NCBI GenBank assembly: GCA_902470905.1
Contig: CABRIC010000055.1
Location: forward strand, 1-12,378
Length of the DNA stretch: 12,378 bases
Source: an uncultured Collinsella sp.
GTDB taxonomy: Bacteria; Actinomycetota; Coriobacteriia; Coriobacteriales; Coriobacteriaceae
Reading direction: 5' to 3'
The notes under the pieces were generated by a model that was not told where the DNA came from, did not search any database, and saw only the letters and a list, made by a program, of their open reading frames with translations. The translations under genes were made by a program, and so were the position numbers. Each line of letters begins with the position of its first letter. Positions within the stretch are counted from its first letter, which is position 1. Below, piece after piece: positions 7,148-12,378 of the stretch.

Positions 7148-7257
7148 GGCCCCTTGGCCTTTAGTTTGATACAAGTTCCGCACGAGCCGGAAAGCACTTA
7201 ATGTGCTTTCCGTGCGAGCAGGACTGTTCGCAGTAGCAAACTAAAGGCCAAGGGGCC
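7148..7257 (-). repeat. Element E2: 21-bp perfect inverted arms around the same core as E1, opposite orientation
   Basis: Bases 7148-7168 are the exact reverse complement of 7237-7257, and the centre is 68 bases. Read on the minus strand the core (7227-7174) matches E1 6966-7020 except for one missing G and four substitutions. The four substitutions form two compensated pairs in the hairpin stem: A-T in E1 is G-C here, and G-C in E1 is A-T here. The hairpin arms on the minus strand are CGGAAAGCAC and GTGCTTTCCG around ATTAA. It starts 32 bases past the glycosyltransferase stop and, as with E1, its core is in the sense of the gene it follows. It also sits at the centre of a longer imperfect inverted duplication (about 7090-7325). 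Confidence 0.95.
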
Positions 7258-7289
7258 CAGTCAACCTATCAGCAGCGATTACTCGGCAG

Positions 7290-8321
7290 CTAGTTGAATT
7301 TGAAGATCTTTGAGGCAAGACGGTATAGGCCGAGTGTGGTTTTGTCTCCGGCCCGTCCGCGCAGATTGGTGAAGAACCCGACCACGCCGTAGCGGGCACG
7401 ACGATACATGCGCTCGTCGTAGGCCTTCAAATCATTCCACAGCGTCTTTAGGCGCTCGTCGGCGCAATCTTCCTCGGAAAGCTTGGTGAGCACCGAGCAG
7501 ATCGCCATCATCATGGTGAAATAGCCCATCATGTACGAGCGCAGACGCGACGACTCAACATCGCTGTACAGGTGGTACGACTCCATCATGATGCGCGTCA
7601 CACGGAACTGCTGGTCCAGACGCTTGACCATCGTGGCCTCGTTGACACTCTGGCCCTCGCGACCGATAAAGTAGCGATAGAGGTCGATGTCGGCGTAGTA
7701 CATGGTCTTGCAACGCGGCAGCGGCACGTAGGCGTAGATGTTGTCCACATAGAACGTGTGCGGCGGCATGGGAAGGTTGGACTCGCGCAGCACATCCGTG
7801 CGATAGCACAGGCTGTGCATGAGTAGGTTCTGGTCCAGGCGGAAATGACCGATCTGATCCCAGGAAAAGATCTTTTTGCGCGGCAGGGCAAATTTGTAGC
7901 CAATAGCGGTATGCGTGCCCTCGTAAACCTTCTCGTACACGTAGTTCGAGATAAACAGGTCAACGCGCTGGTCACGCTCTTCAAAGCCACGCAGAATCGA
8001 CAGCATAGTCGAAAGAGCCGCAGCATCGAGCCAGTCATCCGAGTCGACGACCTTGTAGTAGGTGCCCTGTGCCTCGCGCAGACCCGAAAGGACGGCAATA
8101 CCGTGGCCGCCGTTCTCCTGGTGCACCGCGCGAATGATACCGGGATAACGTGCCTCCCACTCGTCGGCCTTATCGGCCGTCTCGTCCTTGGAGCCGTCGT
8201 CCACTACGATAATCTCGATATCGGTGGCGTAATTGCTCCCCTCCAAGATGGAGGTGATGCAATGGTCCATGTCCTTGGCGGCGTTATACGAGGGAATACC
8301 GAATGTTATGACTTTATGCAT
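7290..8321 (-). CDS. Family 2 glycosyltransferase
   Basis: A 343-residue cytoplasmic GT-A fold enzyme that transfers a sugar from a nucleotide donor. It opens with KVITFGIPSYNAAKDMDHCI (3-22), has IIVVDDGSKDET (37-48), ENGGHGIAVLSGLREAQGTY (69-88) and the metal-binding DSDD (93-96) followed by WLD. FYVDN (190-194) and REGQSV (221-226) fit the acceptor region of the family. The C-terminal third is basic with no obvious transmembrane helix. The start at 8321 (ATG inside ATGCATAA) overlaps the glf stop by eight bases. ATG 8339 would add six residues without a better ribosome-binding site, so 8321 is preferred on family alignment. Coupling to glf suggests a galactofuranose-containing glycan or a step in the same polymer. 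Donor and acceptor cannot be read from sequence. Confidence 0.9.
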   Translation of the reverse strand: MHKVITFGIPSYNAAKDMDHCITSILEGSNYATDIEIIVVDDGSKDETADKADEWEARYPGIIRAVHQENGGHGIAVLSGLREAQGTYYKVVDSDDWLDAAALSTMLSILRGFEERDQRVDLFISNYVYEKVYEGTHTAIGYKFALPRKKIFSWDQIGHFRLDQNLLMHSLCYRTDVLRESNLPMPPHTFYVDNIYAYVPLPRCKTMYYADIDLYRYFIGREGQSVNEATMVKRLDQQFRVTRIMMESYHLYSDVESSRLRSYMMGYFTMMMAICSVLTKLSEEDCADERLKTLWNDLKAYDERMYRRARYGVVGFFTNLRGRAGDKTTLGLYRLASKIFKFN

Positions 8322-9516
8322 GGCAGGCGATAATCTCATCCGAAAGATCGAGGGCGGAATTGGTCACAGCGTCCATATCGTAGTAACGATACTCGGCCAG
8401 ACGACCCACCGGGTGGAAGTTCGTCAGGTTCTGGACGCGCTCAAGATAGCGCTCGTAGAGCTCACGGTTCTCGGGCTCAAGAATGGCGTAGTACGGCGTC
8501 TCACCCGAGCCGGGCGTATAGGCTTTGGAGTACTCCTTCATGATGGTGGTCTTGCCGGGCAAAACCTGACCGGTCATGTTCTTGAACTCGGTGATGCGCG
8601 TGTAGTCCTCGCTCGTGGTGTAGTTGACGGTGCCCACGGGCTGGAACTGATCCATATCGAGCGTCTCGAACTTCATGTCGAGCGTGCGGTACGGCAGCGC
8701 GCCCAGGTCGAGGTTGAACAGCTCGTCGAGCGGACCGGTGTAGACGATCTCGCCGCCATAGACCTTGCCGTCGATCTTGACGGTGGTCTCGTCGATTTCA
8801 AAGAGGTCACGGGCGTCCACGTCGCAGAATACGTCGATCAGATCGTGATCGAGCATGTGCTCGAACAGCGCGGTATAGCCGTCCTGCGGCATGCCCTGGA
8901 AAGGAGCCTGCGGGAAGTAGCGATCGTCATCGCCCACAAAGACGGGGACGCGGCCGGTGATCGAAGGGTCGATCTGATCGGGCGTCTGGCCCCACTGCTT
9001 CATGGTGTAATGCAAAAAGACGTTCTCATAGACATAATCGGCGACCTCGGCAAGATCCGGGTCGTTCTTCTTGCGCAGCTCCATAATGGGCACCTTGACG
9101 TCCTTGCCAAAGGTCTCCACGAGCTTTTGGTACAGTTCCTCGCCGCGCTCATCGCCAAAGGCAAGCTTAAGGCTCGCATGGTTAAAGGGCACGGGCATAA
9201 GGGTACCGTTGATGTTGGCGAGCACCTTGTGCTGGTAGTCAGTCCACTTGGTAAAGCGCGACAGGAAGTTATGCACGCGCTCGTTAAAGGTATGGTAGAT
9301 GTGCGGGCCATACTCGTGGACAAGGATTCCCGCCTCGTCAGTGCAGTCGAAGGCATTGCCCGCAATGTGGCTACGGCGCTCCAAAACGGCAACACGATAG
9401 CCGATGGTCTCGGCAAGACGGCGGGCGCAAACGGCACCGGCATATCCAGCACCGACGACAATCATGTCGTACGCGCCGGCGTTAAAGCCTTCAGGCAGGC
9501 CTGAGGTAATCTGCAT
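8314..9516 (-). CDS. glf: UDP-galactopyranose mutase
   Basis: A 400-residue FAD enzyme that interconverts UDP-galactopyranose and UDP-galactofuranose, the donor for cell-surface galactofuranose. The dinucleotide-binding motif is VGAGYAGAVCARRLAE (21-36), followed by the usual acidic strand end ERRSHIAGNAFD (46-57). EYGPHIYHTF (68-77), KQWGQTPDQI (173-182), DDRYFPQAPFQGMPQDGY (197-214), RITEFK (307-312) and GRLAEYRYYDMDAV (371-384) are the family's substrate and flavin contacts. It carries about 15 residues before the FAD strand, slightly more than usual. AAGGAG seven to eight bases upstream on the minus strand supports ATG 9516. It is the first gene of a two-gene unit with the glycosyltransferase, transcribed away from pta. 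Confidence 0.97.
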   Translation of the reverse strand: MQITSGLPEGFNAGAYDMIVVGAGYAGAVCARRLAETIGYRVAVLERRSHIAGNAFDCTDEAGILVHEYGPHIYHTFNERVHNFLSRFTKWTDYQHKVLANINGTLMPVPFNHASLKLAFGDERGEELYQKLVETFGKDVKVPIMELRKKNDPDLAEVADYVYENVFLHYTMKQWGQTPDQIDPSITGRVPVFVGDDDRYFPQAPFQGMPQDGYTALFEHMLDHDLIDVFCDVDARDLFEIDETTVKIDGKVYGGEIVYTGPLDELFNLDLGALPYRTLDMKFETLDMDQFQPVGTVNYTTSEDYTRITEFKNMTGQVLPGKTTIMKEYSKAYTPGSGETPYYAILEPENRELYERYLERVQNLTNFHPVGRLAEYRYYDMDAVTNSALDLSDEIIACHA

Positions 9517-9559
9517 CGATACTCCTTGTCAAAAGCCACGGGCTCGTTAGCTGGGCTTT

Positions 9560-9578
9560 TCTCGAACATTCTTCGAGA
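9560..9578. promoter_or_regulatory. Palindromic candidate operator in the glf leader
   Basis: TCTCGAA and TTCGAGA form a perfect 7-bp inverted repeat around CATTC. It lies just downstream of the minus-strand TATAAT, where a bound repressor would block glf transcription. It resembles no operator I can name with confidence. Confidence 0.45.
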
Positions 9579-9672
9579 CATATTTATCAGAGCGATTATA
9601 GCGCTAATGCGTCCTATAATGAGCTTGCCACACAAGGAAAGCTCAAGCACTGCGGCGAACATTAACGTAAGG

Positions 9673-9695
9673 TAAACCCGCTAGCAGCGGGTTTA
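9673..9695 (+). promoter_or_regulatory. Perfect hairpin in the pta leader (attenuator-like)
   Basis: TAAACCCGCT (9673-9682) pairs with AGCGGGTTTA (9686-9695) around AGC. It sits between the plus-strand TATAAT and the pta start, with 52 bases from the hairpin to the ATG. The T run after it is short (TTTATTCG), so it could act as a weak attenuator, a processing or stability element, or a minus-strand structure. Confidence 0.55.
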
Positions 9696-9747
9696 TTCGT
9701 GAACAGCCGGGCGCCTGGAGCTTAGCGAAACGCTTGTAAGGAGTAAC

Positions 9748-10728
9748 ATGAGCGATTTCCTAAACCGTATGAAGTCTGCCGCCAAGGCCGACCTTAAGAC
9801 GATCGTCCTGCCCGAGGGCGAGGATCCGCGCACTATCGTCGCGGCCACCAAAATCATCGAGGAGGGCCTGGCAAAGATCGTCATCCTGGGCAACCCCGAC
9901 GAGATCAACGTTCCCGGCGCTACCGTCATCGACCCGCGCAATGCCGAGAAGCACGAGGAGTACGCGCAGAAGTTTGCCGAGCTCCGCGCCAAGAAGGGCG
10001 TTACCATCGAGCAGGCTCGCGCCCAGGTGATGGACGCCACCTACTTTGGCACCATGATGGTCAAGATGGGCGACGCCGACGGCCTGGTCTCCGGCGCCTG
10101 CCACTCCACCGCCGACACCCTGCGCCCCGCGCTTCAGATCCTCAAGACCGCCCCGGGCACCAAGCTGGTCTCGGCCTTCTTCGTGATGTGCACCGACACC
10201 CCGCAGTTCGGCACCGACGGCACGCTGATCTTCGCCGACTGCGGCCTCAACATCAACCCGTCCTCTGACGAACTCTCCGAGATCGCCATCGCCTCCGCTC
10301 ACTCCTGGTCCACCTTCATGGGCAACGTTGAGCCGCACGTGGCCATGCTCTCCTACTCCACCATGGGCTCCGCCGGTGGCGAGGTCGCCAAGAAGGTCCA
10401 AGAGGCCGTGAAGTTCTGCAAGGAGAAGGCTCCCGAGCTCGCCATCGACGGCGACCTGCAGCTCGATGCCGCTATCGTCCCCACCGTCGCCCAGCTCAAG
10501 GCTCCCGGCTCCTCCGTTGCCGGCAAGGCCAACGTGCTCGTGTTCCCCGACCTCGAGGCCGGCAACATCGGCTACAAGCTGGTCCAGCGCTTCGCCGGTG
10601 CTGACGCCTACGGCCCCATCCTGCAGGGCATCGCCAAACCGGTCAACGACCTTTCGCGCGGCTGCTCTGCCGACGACATCGTGGGTGTCGTGGCCATCAC
10701 CGCCGTCCAGGCTCAGATGGCTGAGTAG
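9748..10728 (+). CDS. pta: Phosphate acetyltransferase (short class)
   Basis: Converts acetyl-CoA and phosphate to acetyl phosphate in the cytoplasm, the first half of the acetate-forming, ATP-yielding route. At 326 residues it is the short form without an N-terminal DRTGG domain. Conserved blocks are GDADGLVSGACHSTADTLRP (108-127), FADCGLNINP (162-171), LSYSTMGSAGG (201-211), DGDLQLDAAIVP (234-245), FPDLEAGNIGYKL (266-278) and KPVNDLSRGCSADDIV (297-312). AAGGAG at 9738-9743, four bases before ATG 9748, is a strong start. Codon choice is heavily biased to C-ending codons (ACC, GCC, TCC, CTG), as in a highly expressed gene. Its partner ackA is on the opposite strand, converging on it, instead of downstream in one operon. 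E3 begins 17 bases after its stop. Confidence 0.97.
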   Translation: MSDFLNRMKSAAKADLKTIVLPEGEDPRTIVAATKIIEEGLAKIVILGNPDEINVPGATVIDPRNAEKHEEYAQKFAELRAKKGVTIEQARAQVMDATYFGTMMVKMGDADGLVSGACHSTADTLRPALQILKTAPGTKLVSAFFVMCTDTPQFGTDGTLIFADCGLNINPSSDELSEIAIASAHSWSTFMGNVEPHVAMLSYSTMGSAGGEVAKKVQEAVKFCKEKAPELAIDGDLQLDAAIVPTVAQLKAPGSSVAGKANVLVFPDLEAGNIGYKLVQRFAGADAYGPILQGIAKPVNDLSRGCSADDIVGVVAITAVQAQMAE

Positions 10729-10744
10729 CGGACATATCCCCGCC

Positions 10745-10875
10745 GAAGGCAGCGCAGGTTAACCCCTGAAAACGTCCTCGACCAATGAAACGCCCCCGTT
10801 CTGCTCCTTCGGAGCTACGAACGGGGGCGTTTCTGGTCTGCGGAGTGTTTTCAGGGGTTAACCTGCGCTGCCTTC
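10745..10875 (+). repeat. Element E3: 29-bp perfect inverted arms around a terminator-like hairpin
   Basis: Bases 10745-10773 are the exact reverse complement of 10847-10875. The 73-base centre contains a 15-bp perfect stem, GAAACGCCCCCGTTC (10787-10801) with GAACGGGGGCGTTTC (10819-10833). That stem is capped by GCTCC/GGAGC (10803-10807, 10811-10815) and flanked by GACCA/TGGTC (10780-10784, 10834-10838). The inner hairpin has AAA before and TTT after it, so it could be a bidirectional terminator for pta and ackA. The edges of the centre, GTCCT (10774-10778) and TGCGGA (10839-10844), match the same edge motifs in E1 and E2, in the same sense relative to the upstream gene. The arm sequences are unrelated to those of E1 and E2. 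Confidence 0.95.
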
Positions 10876-11023
10876 TACCGTCACGTGGCATTCAGGGCAT
10901 CTGGGGTGGACGGCGGCTTGGCTACGAGCTGGGGCTGAGGATCTGAATGGTCGGGTTCCGTTGCTGGAAGTGCAGGCGTTGCCGGCGATGGTCACTTTGG
11001 GACTGGAATTTCCGCCTGCTAGC
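10876..11023. other. Non-coding spacer with an inverted, decayed copy of the pta 3' end
   Basis: No credible gene is visible. The part at about 10890-10925 resembles the reverse complement of pta 10690-10725. CATCTG (10898-10903) mirrors CAGATG (10714-10719), TGGACGGCGG (10907-10916) mirrors CCGCCGTCCA (10700-10709), and further short blocks (TGGC, ACGA) match in order. Their distances from the E3 arms agree within about four bases on the two sides. The rest of the stretch to 11023 shows only scattered similarity (for example the mirror of CATCGCC at 10984-10990). Confidence 0.5.
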
Positions 11024-11059
11024 AAAAAGGCCTCCGGAGCCGTTGCTCTGGAGGCCTTT
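11024..11059 (-). terminator. Rho-independent terminator of ackA
   Basis: AAAGGCCTCC (11026-11035) pairs with GGAGGCCTTT (11050-11059), continued by one G-T pair and GAGC/GCTC around a CGTT loop. On the minus strand the stem is followed by TTTTTGC, a good U tract. It is 22 bases past the ackA stop. Confidence 0.93.
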
Positions 11060-11081
11060 CGTTTACTTGCAAATGCGCGCG

Positions 11082-12260
11082 TTAGTTGTTCTTGGTCAGA
11101 CGCTCGACGTCGTGGGCGATCATGTATTCCTCGTCGGTGGGGATGACCATGACCGTGACGGCGGAACCGGCGGCGCTGATGACCTGCGGGCCGTTGCCCA
11201 CGGCCTCGCGGTTCTTGTTGTTGTCGATGCGCACGCCCAGCCACTCAAAGCAGTCGCAGAAGGCCTTGCGGATCGACCAGTCGTTCTCGCCGATACCGGC
11301 GGTAAAGGTGATAGTGTCCACGCCCGCCATGGAAGCGATCATTGAGCCGGCCTGCTGCATGGCCTTGTAGGCAAACATATCGAAGGCGAGCAGGCAGCGC
11401 TCGTCGCCCTCGGAGGCGCGTGTACGGATGTCACGGGCATCGTTGGAGATGCCCGAGATGGCAAGCAGACCGGACTGCTTGTTCATCATGTCGTCGACTT
11501 CCTGGTAACTGTAGCCGCCCTCGCGCTGAAGATAGCACACGGTGGCCGGGTCGATGGAACCGCAACGGGTACCCATCATCAGGCCGTCAAGCGGCGTGAG
11601 GCCCATCGTGGTGTCGCGGCACACGCCGTCCTCAATGGCGGCAAGCGAAGCACCGTTGCCCAGATGGCACGAAAGCAGGCGGTGGCAGCGCGAACCCAGG
11701 ATCTCCTTGGCCATCATCCACTCATAGCGGTGGCTCGTGCCGTGGGCGCCGTACTTGCGCACGTGGTACTTATCGCACACGTCCTTGGGCAGCGCGTAGG
11801 TGTAGGCGACCTCGGGCATGGTCATGTGGAACGAGGTATCGAAGACGGCGACGTTGGGCAGCTCCGGATACTTCTCGCGGCAATACTCGATTGCTGCGGC
11901 CTCGCCGTAATTGTGCAGCGGGGCGAGCGGGGCCACCTCGAGAATCTTAGCCATGACCTCGTCGTCGACGACCGCGGAATCATCGAAGTGCCAGCCACCC
12001 TGAACGATACGGTGGCCGATGCCATCGATCGTAAAGTCGGTCATCTCGAGCTCCTCGAGCACACGTGCGATAGCCGAACGGTGATCCGGGAAGGGAACCT
12101 CCTCGGTTTGCTTGGCGCCACCGTTCTCGGAGTGGCCAAAGATGCCCATGTCCGAACCGATACGTTCGCAGTTGCCCTTGGCGAAAACCTCGCGGGTATC
12201 GGTATCCAAAAGCTGGTATTTGAGACTTGAGCTACCGGCGTTGACAACAAGTACGTTCAT
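11082..12260 (-). CDS. ackA: Acetate kinase
   Basis: Turns acetyl phosphate and ADP into acetate and ATP in the cytoplasm, completing the route begun by Pta. The 392-residue length is typical. The ASKHA fold begins MNVLVVNAGSSSLKYQLLDT with N7 and S10-S12. Active-site residues seen are R84 (GHRIVQGG), D141 (FDTSFH), H173 (GAHGTSH), R232 (GTRCGSIDP), the nucleotide loop AGIGEND (321-327, E325) and E377 (TDEEYMIA). All aligned catalytic residues are present. On the minus strand AAGGAG lies four to five bases before ATG 12260. It has its own terminator (11024-11059) and converges on pta with E3 between them, so the two genes must be transcribed separately. Confidence 0.97.
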   Translation of the reverse strand: MNVLVVNAGSSSLKYQLLDTDTREVFAKGNCERIGSDMGIFGHSENGGAKQTEEVPFPDHRSAIARVLEELEMTDFTIDGIGHRIVQGGWHFDDSAVVDDEVMAKILEVAPLAPLHNYGEAAAIEYCREKYPELPNVAVFDTSFHMTMPEVAYTYALPKDVCDKYHVRKYGAHGTSHRYEWMMAKEILGSRCHRLLSCHLGNGASLAAIEDGVCRDTTMGLTPLDGLMMGTRCGSIDPATVCYLQREGGYSYQEVDDMMNKQSGLLAISGISNDARDIRTRASEGDERCLLAFDMFAYKAMQQAGSMIASMAGVDTITFTAGIGENDWSIRKAFCDCFEWLGVRIDNNKNREAVGNGPQVISAAGSAVTVMVIPTDEEYMIAHDVERLTKNN

Positions 12261-12299
12261 GAGACTCCTTTGCAGTGCGATACGGTCGGCGCAGACCCC

Positions 12300-12319
12300 T
12301 TAATGCGGCCGCATGTTAA
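12300..12319. promoter_or_regulatory. Palindrome upstream of ackA
   Basis: ATGCGGCCGCAT (12303-12314) is a perfect 12-base palindrome flanked by TTA before and GTTAA after, making a near-perfect 20-base dyad about 40 bases before the ackA start. It could be a regulator site for ackA. The true upstream sequence is cut off by adapter at 12332, so the promoter cannot be judged. Confidence 0.4.
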
Positions 12320-12331
12320 TAAGAAGTTATC

Positions 12332-12378
12332 CTGTCTCTTATACACATCTCCGAGCCCACGAGACGCTACGCTATCTC
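12332..12378. other. Illumina Nextera adapter left at the contig end (not genomic)
   Basis: Bases 12332-12350 are the 19-base Tn5 mosaic end used in Nextera libraries. They are followed by the read-2 adapter segment CCGAGCCCACGAGAC (12351-12365), an eight-base index GCTACGCT (12366-12373, which I recall as Nextera index N709) and ATCTC, the beginning of the P7 primer. Genomic sequence therefore ends at about 12331. This is an untrimmed library end carried into the assembly, not a transposon. Confidence 0.98.

Larger units (their letters stand above)
9517..9747. promoter_or_regulatory. Divergent promoter region between glf and pta
   Basis: Two perfect -10 boxes point in opposite directions: TATAAT on the plus strand at 9615-9620 (towards pta) and TATAAT on the minus strand at 9600-9595 (towards glf), 14 bases apart. 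The palindrome TAGCGCTA lies at 9599-9606. No good -35 is visible for either, which suggests activator or alternative sigma dependence, or an unusual -35. The pta leader would be about 120 bases and the glf leader about 70. AAAAGCC (9531-9537) and GGCTTTT (9554-9560) could pair in the glf leader. Confidence 0.6.

Noticed and set aside
6932..7201. An 89-codon open frame across E1 and E2
   Set aside because: It runs through both palindromes and the orphan tail in a frame different from the homologous tail, has no Shine-Dalgarno, and is explained by the repeats.
6930..7257. E1 and E2 as the two ends of an insertion sequence or MITE
   Set aside because: No transposase or space for one lies between them. 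Each is a complete palindrome by itself, and the arms differ while the centre is conserved.
8233..9504. A 423-codon open frame on the plus strand
   Set aside because: It is antisense to glf, whose motifs are complete. It arises from GC-rich codon bias, has no family motif and no ribosome-binding site.
9560..9578. LexA (SOS) box in the glf leader
   Set aside because: The half-sites TCGAA/TTCGA resemble one, but the spacing differs by a base from the actinobacterial form, and glf is not an SOS gene.
10877..11244. Minus-strand open frame ending in a Cys-rich RCPEC motif
   Set aside because: Most of it is antisense to ackA in another frame, there is no ribosome-binding site, and the non-overlapping part resembles an inverted copy of pta sequence.
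12332..12350. Tn5-like transposon end
   Set aside because: The mosaic end is followed by Illumina adapter and index, so it is a library artefact.
1..12378. tRNA, rRNA or CRISPR arrays
   Set aside because: I saw no tRNA-like cloverleaf, rRNA segment or regularly spaced direct repeats anywhere in the window.

Overview
This window is GC-rich bacterial chromosome with compact operons and third codon positions dominated by G/C. The gene content (polyP kinase with a Pro/Ala/Glu tail, RumA/RlmD-type rRNA methyltransferase, DJ-1/PfpI protein, Maf, P1 peptidase, UDP-galactopyranose mutase, Pta, AckA) and protein character suggest an anaerobic, acetate-forming actinobacterium of the Coriobacteriia, most like Collinsella. 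The taxon is inferred from memory of the families, not searched. The last 47 bases are not genome: they are an Illumina Nextera adapter with its index, so the contig ends in library sequence.

Layout: (1) 1-31 may be the first ten codons of a minus-strand gene resembling the N-terminus of arginine deiminase, followed by a roughly 550-base AT-rich regulatory gap. (2) 581-6917 carries five plus-strand genes: ppk (terminator after it), an rlmD-like methyltransferase, a DJ-1/PfpI gene overlapping maf by four bases (terminator after maf), and a self-cleaving P1-family peptidase. (3) 6918-7289 has no intact gene. It holds two large palindromic elements (E1, E2) and, between them, the orphaned last codons of a glycosyltransferase-like gene on the plus strand. 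(4) 9516-7290 is a two-gene minus-strand unit, glf then a family-2 glycosyltransferase. Together these make UDP-galactofuranose and probably use a nucleotide sugar to build a surface glycan. (5) pta (plus) and ackA (minus) face each other and convert acetyl-CoA to acetate plus ATP. They are convergent, with a third palindromic element (E3) and an ackA terminator between them. glf and pta diverge from a shared promoter region.

The most unusual content is the set E1, E2 and E3. Each lies 12-32 bases past the stop codon of the gene it follows. Each has perfect inverted arms (29, 21 and 29 bp) around a 67-73 nt centre with its own hairpin. E1 and E2 share a nearly identical centre, with two compensatory base-pair changes in the hairpin, while their outer arms are largely different. 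The centre has the same orientation relative to the upstream gene in both, and E3 shows the same edge motifs in the same orientation. Around E2, and less clearly around E3, the mirror symmetry continues beyond the arms into an inverted, decayed copy of the 3' end of the upstream gene. I read these as 3'-end structured elements with a constant core and locus-specific arms, possibly formed by hairpin-templated inverted duplication. I do not recognise them as a named family.
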